Assembly (NCBI GenBank): GCA_937894795.1
Contig: CALCQV010000084.1
Location: forward strand, 1-18,151
Reading direction: 5' to 3'
Length of the DNA: 18,151 nt
From: an uncultured Bacteroidales bacterium
GTDB lineage: Bacteria; Bacteroidota; Bacteroidia; Bacteroidales; Lentimicrobiaceae
Part shown: piece by piece, positions 1 through 7,519 of the stretch
Layout of the letters: the number at the start of each line of letters is the position of its first letter
Position numbering within the stretch: position 1 is the stretch's first letter
Translations under genes and position numbers: made by a program
The notes under the pieces: model-generated
What the model was told of the DNA's origin: nothing
Databases searched by the model: none
Seen by the model: only the letters and a program-made list of their open reading frames with translations

Positions 1-95
1 CTTCTTAATTCTAGATATTCCATTTTGAGGATTACCTTTTAATAATAAATTGATTAATATAATTCCATATAAATGGAATATCTAGAATTAAGAAG
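1..95. repeat. Perfect 25-bp inverted repeat with a nested hairpin
   Basis: Bases 1-25 are the exact reverse complement of bases 71-95, with a 45-base AT-rich spacer. Each arm contains TCTAGA and ATTCCAT/ATGGAAT. The spacer holds a second ATTCCAT (62-68), so the right arm can pair either with the distant left arm or locally as ATTCCAT-ATAA-ATGGAAT (62-79). The repeat may continue to the left of the window. It ends 27 bases before the GTG of the XRE regulator, so it could be an operator for that protein. It could also be a MITE-like or transposon end, a small invertible segment, or a chimeric artefact at a contig end. The repeat itself is certain; its role is not. Confidence 0.9.
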
Positions 96-122
96 CTTCA
101 TTTTTAATCCATATAAAGTTCA

Positions 123-491
123 GTGATAGTCGATACTAAAAAATTGAGCTCTTTGCTAATACAATTCCGTAATGATAGGAATTACAAACAGAGCTACATG
201 GCCACTCAATTAGGTATATCACAAAAAGCTTATTCCTATCTAGAATCCGGGAGGTGTAAAATGGATCTTATTAGATTTCTCAGAATTGCCGAAATCTTTG
301 AAGTTGATCCAATGAATATTATTAGTAAAATCACAGATATTGATCATCCATGGAGTATATGTAAAGAAAGAGAGACTTACGAAGACCAGATTTTGAAATT
401 GAACAAACATATCAATTATCTAAAGTCTCATAACAAAATTCTGAAAGAAGCAATCAGCAACTTGATTGACCATGAAAACAGTGACTTTTAA
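123..491 (+). CDS. XRE-family HTH transcriptional regulator with C-terminal coiled coil
   Basis: A small cytoplasmic DNA-binding protein of 122 residues. Residues about 11-65 fit the helix-turn-helix of the XRE/Cro family: MATQLGISQKAYSYLESG (26-43) has the usual alanine and glycine spacing, the Q-x-x-x-Y-x-x-x-E-x-G recognition-helix pattern, and a following FLRIAEIFEVDP helix. Residues about 82-115 (KERETYEDQILKLNKHINYL and onward) have heptad-spaced hydrophobic residues and should form a dimerising coiled coil. An in-frame TAA at 114-116 rules out a longer upstream form, so the start is GTG at 123. It sits just downstream of the 25-bp inverted repeat, which suggests autoregulation (inference). 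No partner gene such as a toxin or phage gene adjoins it. Its target genes cannot be read from the sequence. Confidence 0.85.
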   Translation: MIVDTKKLSSLLIQFRNDRNYKQSYMATQLGISQKAYSYLESGRCKMDLIRFLRIAEIFEVDPMNIISKITDIDHPWSICKERETYEDQILKLNKHINYLKSHNKILKEAISNLIDHENSDF

Positions 492-637
492 TCTTAGAAA
501 ACCATTATAAACATTGTGTTTAGAGATATCAATATTCAGAAATGTAAATCTGCTATATAATTATGTCAATTAAAAATAACTAAATTTTTTCTTAGGGTAT
601 TTCTTTGGATTTTTGTCATATTAAATATAACGATCCC

Positions 638-3313
638 ATGAAAACCAGATTTTCTTTAATAGCTATCACAGTATTAATATTATCACATTGCTCTCTAAGC
701 ACATACGCCCAGGACTGGCAATGCATTAAAACTGATGGTGAATACATCTATGGTTATTCAAACTCGGGGAATATAAGCCTGAATAAGTCCATTAGAATCG
801 ATAGTGTATATTACAGTTCAGGTTTAACTTACTATACTAATCCTCCAACAATAAACGGGACAAGTCAGTGCGAGAACCCGTTCAGTTTTTCCTTTTTGGG
901 AAAAAAGATATTCTCTGACACTGAAGGATTTTATCATTTCATTAACAGTAACAATGATACTCTTCATGTTAAATCAAATGCAGAAGTTAATGAAAACTGG
1001 ATCTTTTACATGAATGAAGAGGATAGTCTCATAATACTGGCAAATATTGATACAATAATTTACGAATCGTTTAGCGGAACGACTGACTCAGTTAAAATTA
1101 TAAGTTTTACGGCTCAGAATCTTTCAGGTATAAATATAGAGCATTCAATTAATTCAATAACACTACAACTGAGCAAACACTATGGGTTTAATAAGATATT
1201 CGAATTTTATGACTTTCCCCAATGGATATCATCAACCACTTTAAGAGGAATAAATCCAGTAAAGAAAGGTTATGTGAATTTTGGAGATAAGGAGATCTGG
1301 GACATACAGCCAGGGGATGAACTGCATATTTTTTCTGTATCATTATCCCCGGCCCCATGGAGTTACAGTTACTATAGTTCTGAATTAATTCAGACACTTA
1401 TAGACAAGTGGGGGAGCTATGACAGTGTTTTGTACCTTAAATATCTTGTATCAAAAAGAATTTTTACCAGTGGTTATGCTACGAATCTTTTTGATTCTGT
1501 CTATCCTTCCTATTTCAATACAGAAGCTATCAGGTTCAATGACCCCGGGAGACGCTCATGGAATGCAGCACCTGGCGAAACATATTTTTATACTAACTAT
1601 GCCGGTACATATGCCACAACCTACGAAATCAAAGCTTCAACTGATTCATTGTACCAGAAAAAAACATATCTGAAACCTGAACTCATAAGGGTAACAGACT
1701 CGTGCTATAATTATGGAGGATGGGTATATGAATACGGTGATTTTTATTGTGTAAAAGGAGCAGGTGGGCACTACTATAATATGAATGAAGTATATTCTGG
1801 TGATTATCCTGATTCCTGGAGCAGACTACTGCATTATTTTAAAAAGGGAACTATAACCTGGGGTACCCCACTCGATTATTCAAAAGTAAAAGGCTGGTGG
1901 CCATTCCACAACAGGATGACTTTTACATATGGCAGAAATGCAAATCCCGGTATTGTCAGTGGTGAATATCTCCTTAAATTGAGTGAGAAATCTGATTCAA
2001 CTGGCAAACACTATGTTCCGGAAGTATATAATATTGGCAATACGGCCGGGTGCTGGAGAAATGGCAGGATTGGCATGTTTGGAACACATATTTATACTGA
2101 TTATAAGGGCAATTATCAGTTTATCAGTAACAAAGGTGATACGCTGACGATACAGACCTTAACTCCTCTGAATGAGGAATGGACATTCTTCAGGAATGAT
2201 TCACTGAATCTGGTAATAAAAGCACGTTGCCAGTCGCTTTCACCAGAAACGGTAATCAATACGGTTGATTCAGTACAGCATTTTAAATTCCAGGCATATG
2301 ATCTGAATGGAAATAATGTAAATCACCCAGTGAATAATAAAGAAGTAGCCCTTAGTAAGTTTCATGGCTTTATATCCATGTTTGACTTCTTCTATTTTCC
2401 TGATTCAATCAATAATACAGGCTTTACTCTGAATGGTTATACCCCAAAGTTTAGAGATTATTATACAGCAGAAAAACAGATAGGTGTAAAGAATATTAAT
2501 CTGGGTGAAGCATATAATATTCAGATCGGTGACCGTGTTGATATTGTTAATACAAAAAGAACAACTACTGAAGAAATAAGAACCCTGAAAACCAGATACC
2601 TGATAGAAAAGACCGGGTATTTATTAAAATGGAGGGAATTAAGCAAGGTAATAACTACTTCGTTAACAACCGGCGATAGCACCATAGCTTATTTACAGGA
2701 TACAATCGAGGTTCAACCAGGCATTTCTGAATCGAACTTTAATAAGAATCCCGGCCAGCTGGTTATAATAATGGGTGAAAGAAAAGCTATAGGTACCAGA
2801 TATTCTCCTGACAGCTCATTATACAACGGACTTGGGATTAAATATTTCACATCTGACAATTATAATCTCCTCAATCCGGATGACAGCTGTTATCAGGTAT
2901 CAACCGGTTGCGAATATTTCTTTGTAGAGAGACTTGGAGGTCCTTACGAAAAATGCATCAGTGATGGCTATTCAAGCACTGACGAGCTGGTTTATTATAA
3001 AAAAGGTGAGCAGACATGGGGTAATCTGTTAATGTTGAATCATCCGCTTGGTAAATTACCGGAAATCCCACTTGATTCAGCAATCTCAGTATATCCAAAT
3101 CCTGCGGACGAGATAATTGTGTTCAAACTTCACAGCCTTTTTAATTCTATCTTAAGTATTTGTATTTTCAATTCTGATGGCTCACGATTAATGGATATCC
3201 CTGTAACCGGTAAGAAAGTAAATGTAGATGTCAGGCATTTGAAATCAGGCATCTACTTTTACCGGCTAGATAATAATCTCATAAAAGGAACAGGTAAATT
3301 CATTAAAAAATGA
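638..3313 (+). CDS. Large secreted T9SS cargo protein with two copies of an unrecognised unit
   Basis: The 891-residue product starts MKTRFSLIAITVLILSHC and has a Sec signal peptide likely cut after STYA (about residue 24). A TTG at 605 would put a poor leader before it, so ATG 638 is preferred. The C-terminal ~80 residues are a type A T9SS sorting domain: VYPNP at 818-822, then an Ig-like strand pattern with LKSGIYFYR and a final basic KFIKK. The protein should therefore cross the outer membrane and be anchored or released at the surface. The body is two related units (about 86-409 and 480-795). Both share N-x-x-W-x-F, LSK-x-x-GF and F-x-x-FP, then a distal block running from DSCY to a K-K-G-x-x-T-WG end. 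I recognise no enzyme motif. The role is unknown: adhesin, binding protein or structural surface protein are possible. Confidence 0.85.
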   Translation: MKTRFSLIAITVLILSHCSLSTYAQDWQCIKTDGEYIYGYSNSGNISLNKSIRIDSVYYSSGLTYYTNPPTINGTSQCENPFSFSFLGKKIFSDTEGFYHFINSNNDTLHVKSNAEVNENWIFYMNEEDSLIILANIDTIIYESFSGTTDSVKIISFTAQNLSGINIEHSINSITLQLSKHYGFNKIFEFYDFPQWISSTTLRGINPVKKGYVNFGDKEIWDIQPGDELHIFSVSLSPAPWSYSYYSSELIQTLIDKWGSYDSVLYLKYLVSKRIFTSGYATNLFDSVYPSYFNTEAIRFNDPGRRSWNAAPGETYFYTNYAGTYATTYEIKASTDSLYQKKTYLKPELIRVTDSCYNYGGWVYEYGDFYCVKGAGGHYYNMNEVYSGDYPDSWSRLLHYFKKGTITWGTPLDYSKVKGWWPFHNRMTFTYGRNANPGIVSGEYLLKLSEKSDSTGKHYVPEVYNIGNTAGCWRNGRIGMFGTHIYTDYKGNYQFISNKGDTLTIQTLTPLNEEWTFFRNDSLNLVIKARCQSLSPETVINTVDSVQHFKFQAYDLNGNNVNHPVNNKEVALSKFHGFISMFDFFYFPDSINNTGFTLNGYTPKFRDYYTAEKQIGVKNINLGEAYNIQIGDRVDIVNTKRTTTEEIRTLKTRYLIEKTGYLLKWRELSKVITTSLTTGDSTIAYLQDTIEVQPGISESNFNKNPGQLVIIMGERKAIGTRYSPDSSLYNGLGIKYFTSDNYNLLNPDDSCYQVSTGCEYFFVERLGGPYEKCISDGYSSTDELVYYKKGEQTWGNLLMLNHPLGKLPEIPLDSAISVYPNPADEIIVFKLHSLFNSILSICIFNSDGSRLMDIPVTGKKVNVDVRHLKSGIYFYRLDNNLIKGTGKFIKK
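893..1864 (+). repeat. Internal protein repeat, unit 1 (residues about 86-409)
   Basis: First copy of the tandem unit in the T9SS cargo protein. Its N-terminal ~110 residues align with unit 2 nearly gap-free (FLGKKIFSDTEGFYHFIN against MFGTHIYTDYKGNYQFIS). A distal block from Cys356 to the TWG at 407-409 matches Cys751 and the TWG ending at 795 in unit 2. The DNA copies have diverged, so this is an old duplication. Confidence 0.8.
2075..3022 (+). repeat. Internal protein repeat, unit 2 (residues about 480-795)
   Basis: Second copy of the unit, offset by 386-396 residues from the first. It keeps NEEWTFFRND, ALSKFHGFISMFDFFYFP, the DSCY cysteine at 751 and the YYKKGEQTWG end. It is followed directly by the T9SS sorting domain. 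Confidence 0.8.
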
Positions 3314-3360
3314 TGGCAGTACCTGAAATACGTTGACCGAAAAATCAGTTGATTATCCTA

Positions 3361-3388
3361 CTAAATACTGTATCTGTATTTAGATTTT
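3361..3388 (+). terminator. Candidate terminator hairpin between convergent genes
   Basis: CTAAATAC (3361-3368) pairs perfectly with GTATTTAG (3376-3383) around a 7-base loop and is followed by ATTTT. It lies 47 bases after the stop of the T9SS cargo gene and 21 bases beyond the stop of the convergent membrane-protein gene. The stem is AT-rich and the T-run short, so it is a weak call. No T-run follows it on the minus strand. Confidence 0.35.
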
Positions 3389-3408
3389 CATCCTGCTTAA
3401 TATTCAAA

Positions 3409-5229
3409 TCAATCTAAATTATATGCCGTAACAACCAATTTATCAACCCATATTTGTTCGCTTCCAGCATACCAGACATAACAAGAAATAATAGCATCAC
3501 CAATAATCTCCGGAGTTAAATACTCGATCTCCAATTTATTCCAATTATTAGGGTTAAATGTAATACTGTCTTCTTTAAAACTGACGGTACGATATTTCAG
3601 ATGTCCGTCATCATTGGATGTAGTCAAAACAAGAAATATCTTATCCTTGTTAACGGTAGAATCACCATACACGTAAGCTGAAGCTTTCAAATAACAATAA
3701 TCCTTACTTGTTATTTTGTCATATGGTATTTTTAATCCTGGGGAGAATTCAATACCATTTCCCATTAGGAAGGCACATGATCCTTCGAAAGGCACCGGAT
3801 AATTCAATGAATCAATCAAAACCTGATCATTAAAACCGAGATCTACTAATTCAACTTTTGTAAAATTCTCTTCTTTGGGGATTTCATCGGAAGATACTCC
3901 TGATCGCTCAACCATAAGCAACTTTCTATCATCCCATGAGACTGAGTTCTTACCAAGTACTGCAAAATAATAATCTTTGGTCATCCTGCTTCCATCAATT
4001 ATACCCATTCTAACCTGCCACGCCTGGTGTAAATTCAGGATCATGAAAAACAAGAAAATAACACTTATTACACTCTTGACGATTAAACTTTTCCTACTTA
4101 ATGTCTCAACAACAAAGGCAGTAGGTATTAATAAAATTGCATATGATTCAATGAATGCTCTCCACCCATAACTAACCAAACTGGTAAAGGAAGCGATCAA
4201 ATATATGTTTATCAATATAAACAATATAGCAGGCCAGAAATACTCTCTTAGTTTTTTATAGATAATAACCAAGCCTGCGATTCCCAATAAACTTAATGGA
4301 GAATAAATAAACCACCCTTTACGAAAACCAAATAGTACATATCCAATTCTTGGATTTGATAAATTCAATGTTGAAGCGGCATCATTATATACATTTAATA
4401 TAAGGCTACCACCATAAAGGTAATTATAGAATAATTGAGGTAAAAACAGGATAATAGCAACACTAATAGCAGCTGCAAGCTGAGCCCAGTATTTTTGGAC
4501 TAAACTAAGTTTTTCAAGAAAGGATTTTTTATTGACCACTCCCCATAATACTGGAATAATACCGACAATCCCATCTGATGGACGAACTGCAATGATAAGT
4601 CCCAATGAAACGCCAATTAAAAGTGCATTAGTGTAATTATGCTTTTGATGCCATTTAATAGTAAACAATATTAAGGCAGCAAATAATGTGAAAAGATAAC
4701 CATGTGGAACATCATTGCCAATGGTTATAAAGAAAAATAGATTCGAACCGACAAATACAACCAATAAGGTTATAGCAGTAATTTTCTCACTGAAGTATTG
4801 CAGCAATATTTTACGTGAAATTATCAAACCTAAGATACTAAACAGTGCTCCGTAAAGCACCAATGCCCATTGATAAGGCTTTGAGAATCCATCTTCAGGA
4901 TAATCGGTTGCCAATGCATACAGGTGACCGGTAAAGAAAGCCGGTGTCCATAATAATGACATTCCCATATAAAATCTAATTACCGTATTCCCTTTATCAG
5001 TTTGCATGAATTGGTAATAGCTGGGAGTACACTGATACTTTTCATTAATAGTTTTGTACCAATCTCCCTCTAATGCAAGATCATTATAAATAAAGGTGGC
5101 TGGTAAAAATAAGTAGTTGCCGAAAGAATCGTAAGCCATGTAATTCCTTTGCGGAAATGAAAATTTCAATCCAATTATTATAATTGAAAATAACACGACA
5201 AAAATAAGTGACCATTTTTTCCAATTCAT
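3409..5229 (-). CDS. Polytopic GT-C-type glycosyltransferase-like protein with soluble C-terminal domain
   Basis: A 606-residue inner-membrane protein. An N-terminal membrane anchor (about 7-25) leads into a periplasmic loop with an acidic residue in AYDSFGNY (Asp34), where GT-C enzymes carry their catalytic acid. Many hydrophobic segments follow up to about residue 410, including VRPSDGIVGIIPVLWG, which resembles GT39-family and related loops. Such enzymes transfer sugar from a polyprenyl-phosphate donor at the outer face of the inner membrane. From about residue 481 to the end there is a soluble beta-rich domain ending W-N-K-L-E-I-E-Y...Y-V-W-Y...I-W-V-D-K. It resembles the tails of the proteins at 5421-7517 and 11474-13831. 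The gene is divergent from that run, sharing a 191-base intergenic region. Transferase activity, donor and acceptor are inferred. The family is not one I can name. Confidence 0.7.
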   Translation of the reverse strand: MNWKKWSLIFVVLFSIIIIGLKFSFPQRNYMAYDSFGNYLFLPATFIYNDLALEGDWYKTINEKYQCTPSYYQFMQTDKGNTVIRFYMGMSLLWTPAFFTGHLYALATDYPEDGFSKPYQWALVLYGALFSILGLIISRKILLQYFSEKITAITLLVVFVGSNLFFFITIGNDVPHGYLFTLFAALILFTIKWHQKHNYTNALLIGVSLGLIIAVRPSDGIVGIIPVLWGVVNKKSFLEKLSLVQKYWAQLAAAISVAIILFLPQLFYNYLYGGSLILNVYNDAASTLNLSNPRIGYVLFGFRKGWFIYSPLSLLGIAGLVIIYKKLREYFWPAILFILINIYLIASFTSLVSYGWRAFIESYAILLIPTAFVVETLSRKSLIVKSVISVIFLFFMILNLHQAWQVRMGIIDGSRMTKDYYFAVLGKNSVSWDDRKLLMVERSGVSSDEIPKEENFTKVELVDLGFNDQVLIDSLNYPVPFEGSCAFLMGNGIEFSPGLKIPYDKITSKDYCYLKASAYVYGDSTVNKDKIFLVLTTSNDDGHLKYRTVSFKEDSITFNPNNWNKLEIEYLTPEIIGDAIISCYVWYAGSEQIWVDKLVVTAYNLD

Positions 5230-5377
5230 GATGGTGGTTTTATATAGAGAAATGTACTTGCTATGTAAGCAAATTGTTGGCTACGACATTACAAAGATGA
5301 TAAAAATTTGATTAATACTTAAGGGGTAAACATCAACAACTTTCGAAAAAAAAGAATGTCAGTAGAGCCTAATTCCT

Positions 5378-5385
5378 TAGATTTG
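5378..5385 (+). promoter_or_regulatory. Bacteroidota -7 promoter element upstream of the glycan gene run
   Basis: TAGATTTG matches the TAnnTTTG -7 consensus exactly and lies 36 bases before the TTG start of the first plus-strand glycan gene, giving a leader of roughly 30 bases. No good -33 TTTG is visible at the expected distance. This is the best promoter candidate for the 5421-14956 run. Confidence 0.5.
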
Positions 5386-5420
5386 CATTTAACAATCAAT
5401 AAAAAATTTAAAAGAAGATT

Positions 5421-7517
5421 TTGAGTAAAGAAAATCGCAGAATAAAGGACTTCCTCAAGAAAATTCTATTAGTTTCTCTCTTATTCCTCATACCCATACT
5501 TTTAATGGTAACTTCCATTACAACAATTCGGGTTCAAGAGAAAAGCTGGTATGGAAGTGGTTATGATCCTTCATACGCATACCTATATAACTCATTGAAC
5601 ATGGCCCGTTTCAGGATGGTTGGCCATATTGATCACCCCGGTACTACCATGCAGGTAATTGGTGGTGTTATACTTCAAACAGCCTGGATAATTGATCCTT
5701 ATGGAGGCAAGAATCTTACAGAAGCGGTACTTAGTGAGCCGGAGCATTATCTTAGGATATTAAATACAGGAGTGGCAGTATTGGGTGCTTTGTCATTACT
5801 TATTGCCGGAATATTTGTTGCAACTTCCTGCCGAAATATATGGTATGCCCTTTTGCTACAAACTATTCCGTTTCTGTCCGGTCTGATTTTATATAATGGC
5901 TTCCTAAGGATATCGCAGGAAAGTGTGCTAATGATAGCTTCAGTTGTCATGGCTGCATACATTCTATTCTGGTATTTTAAGAACAGTAGCTTTCATGAGA
6001 AGTCATTTGTAACCGGATTTGGCATTATCACAGGCTTTGGAATTGCTTCAAAGGTCATTTTCATTCCCTTAATGCTGATTCCATTAATCATATTCAGCAC
6101 TAATAAGAACAGAATACGTTATCTTATAGTATCTGCTCTTGGTTTTGTTTTCTTTACCATTCCGATTATACCAATGTATCCTAATATGGCATGGTGGTTC
6201 ATCAATCTTTTTATTCATTCGGGTATTTATGGTCAGGGAGCAACAAGTATTATTGACCAGTCAAACTATCTTAGCGACCTTAAGGGGATAGTAATTGGTG
6301 AGCCATTATACTTGGCAATATATATTATGACTTTGATTGCTCTAGCCACTCTTGTATTTGCCAGATTTTTTTGGAAAAAAAGTTATGATAAGCCTGCCAC
6401 TCTAATTTTCATCGGGGTAATTCTAACTGAGACTTTCGGGTTTCTTATTGTGGCAAAACATCCAAAACTTGCCTACTTGTTGCCTTATGAATGCATTTCA
6501 ATTGTGGGTGTCATATTGGTCATTCATCTGTTTACAAGATACATCAAGAATCATTGGATTCGAAATTTGCTAACAGGGATAATTGTTATACCATTTATTT
6601 TATTTACGGTTAAGTACGGCATTAAATCTAAAGAGGAACTCTATTCAGTCAGTAAAAACTGGAAATATGAAGAGGCATGGCGCACTGCATCACAAGTAGG
6701 AGTAGGATGGGCAGTCATAGGTGTTAACCCTGGTCCTTCACCAATTGCTGCAAATTATTTTGCTAATGTATATAGCAAGAACCGTTATAGTAAAATGCTG
6801 TATAAAATTTATCCTGACCAGTATATATTTGATTCCTATAAAAACCTGTTACTGAACTGGAATTACGACACGCTTTCATTTGATGAAATTATGAACAAAT
6901 ACCAAGGTAAAATTGCCATCATTGGTGATAGTTATCAAATGGGCATGACAAAGGATTTGCTTACCAAAGGTAATTCAAAGATTCAATTTGAAAAGATGTG
7001 GTCAGGAGGGGCTGAAATAATAGTACCTCGGGAAACAAGCAACTTAGCTGATTATTCACCAAGAAAGTTATTATATTCAGGTGCTGAAAAATCGGATATT
7101 AATCAACAACTAATCACTTACAATTTAACACAATTCGATAGTTTTGGCGAATATTCCTCACTTGAATCTTTTGATGGACGAGGCAGTATCATCACTAACA
7201 ATAAATCACCCTATGCTTTTTCGCTCAAAGAAAAAGATGTTGTACCCGGCACTACATTCCACATAAGCGTTTTTGCCAAGGGTAATCCATTAAAAGCAAA
7301 TATTGTTGGTGCTGCAAATAATACTATCAATTTTTATGCAATTGCTACTCAAAAGAGTGAAGAAATCAGGAATGGTTGGTTCAAGATAAATATTGACATA
7401 ATAATAACGAAATTCATACCTGACAACCAATTGAATATTTATTGCTGGAATAGTGGAGATGATGTCGTGTATTTTGATGATTTTTCTATGGAGCGTTCAG
7501 TCATAAAGTCAAATTAA
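5421..7517 (+). CDS. GT-C-type membrane glycosyltransferase-like protein with C-terminal CBM-like domain
   Basis: The product has 698 residues. One N-terminal membrane helix (about 13-35) precedes a loop with GYDPSYAYLYNSLNMA (Asp49) and GHIDHPGTTMQ. This is the usual GT-C layout of an acidic residue in the first periplasmic loop followed by an HP-containing stretch near the second helix. About ten more hydrophobic segments run to residue 400. A mixed soluble region (about 400-580) follows, and a beta-sandwich-like tail from residue 584 ends NGWFKINIDI...NIYCWNSGDDVVYFDDF. The start is TTG at 5421, preceded by AAAAGAAG; the next in-frame ATG (residue 29) would cut the first helix. It opens a plus-strand run, and the next gene begins 2 bases after its stop. 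The likely role is sugar transfer from a lipid carrier in the periplasm, with the tail binding the glycan acceptor; both are inferences. Confidence 0.7.
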   Translation: MSKENRRIKDFLKKILLVSLLFLIPILLMVTSITTIRVQEKSWYGSGYDPSYAYLYNSLNMARFRMVGHIDHPGTTMQVIGGVILQTAWIIDPYGGKNLTEAVLSEPEHYLRILNTGVAVLGALSLLIAGIFVATSCRNIWYALLLQTIPFLSGLILYNGFLRISQESVLMIASVVMAAYILFWYFKNSSFHEKSFVTGFGIITGFGIASKVIFIPLMLIPLIIFSTNKNRIRYLIVSALGFVFFTIPIIPMYPNMAWWFINLFIHSGIYGQGATSIIDQSNYLSDLKGIVIGEPLYLAIYIMTLIALATLVFARFFWKKSYDKPATLIFIGVILTETFGFLIVAKHPKLAYLLPYECISIVGVILVIHLFTRYIKNHWIRNLLTGIIVIPFILFTVKYGIKSKEELYSVSKNWKYEEAWRTASQVGVGWAVIGVNPGPSPIAANYFANVYSKNRYSKMLYKIYPDQYIFDSYKNLLLNWNYDTLSFDEIMNKYQGKIAIIGDSYQMGMTKDLLTKGNSKIQFEKMWSGGAEIIVPRETSNLADYSPRKLLYSGAEKSDINQQLITYNLTQFDSFGEYSSLESFDGRGSIITNNKSPYAFSLKEKDVVPGTTFHISVFAKGNPLKANIVGAANNTINFYAIATQKSEEIRNGWFKINIDIIITKFIPDNQLNIYCWNSGDDVVYFDDFSMERSVIKSN

Positions 7518-7519
7518 CT

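Noticed and set aside
238..247. TATCTAGAAT inside the XRE gene, also found in the inverted repeat
   Set aside because: Only 10 bases match and the copy encodes residues of the recognition helix; probably coincidence.
600..607. TTTCTTTG as a -7 promoter box for the T9SS cargo gene
   Set aside because: It lacks the TA of TAnnTTTG at the right spacing and has no -33 box; it may still be used but I cannot support it.
605..637. TTG start giving an 11-residue extension of the T9SS cargo protein
   Set aside because: The extension MDFCHIKYNDP would bury the signal peptide; ATG 638 gives a clean Sec signal.
680..691. Possible lipobox (LSHC) in the T9SS cargo signal peptide
   Set aside because: Histidine precedes the cysteine, which does not fit the usual small residue at that position; a standard signal peptidase site follows at STYA.
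5258..5272. Small hairpin TTGCT-ATGTA-AGCAA in the divergent intergenic region
   Set aside because: A 5-bp stem in AT-rich DNA is expected by chance and has no T-run.
5292..5299. Minus-strand CATCTTTG as a promoter for the 3409-5229 gene
   Set aside because: One mismatch to TAnnTTTG and no -33 box; position is plausible but evidence is too thin.
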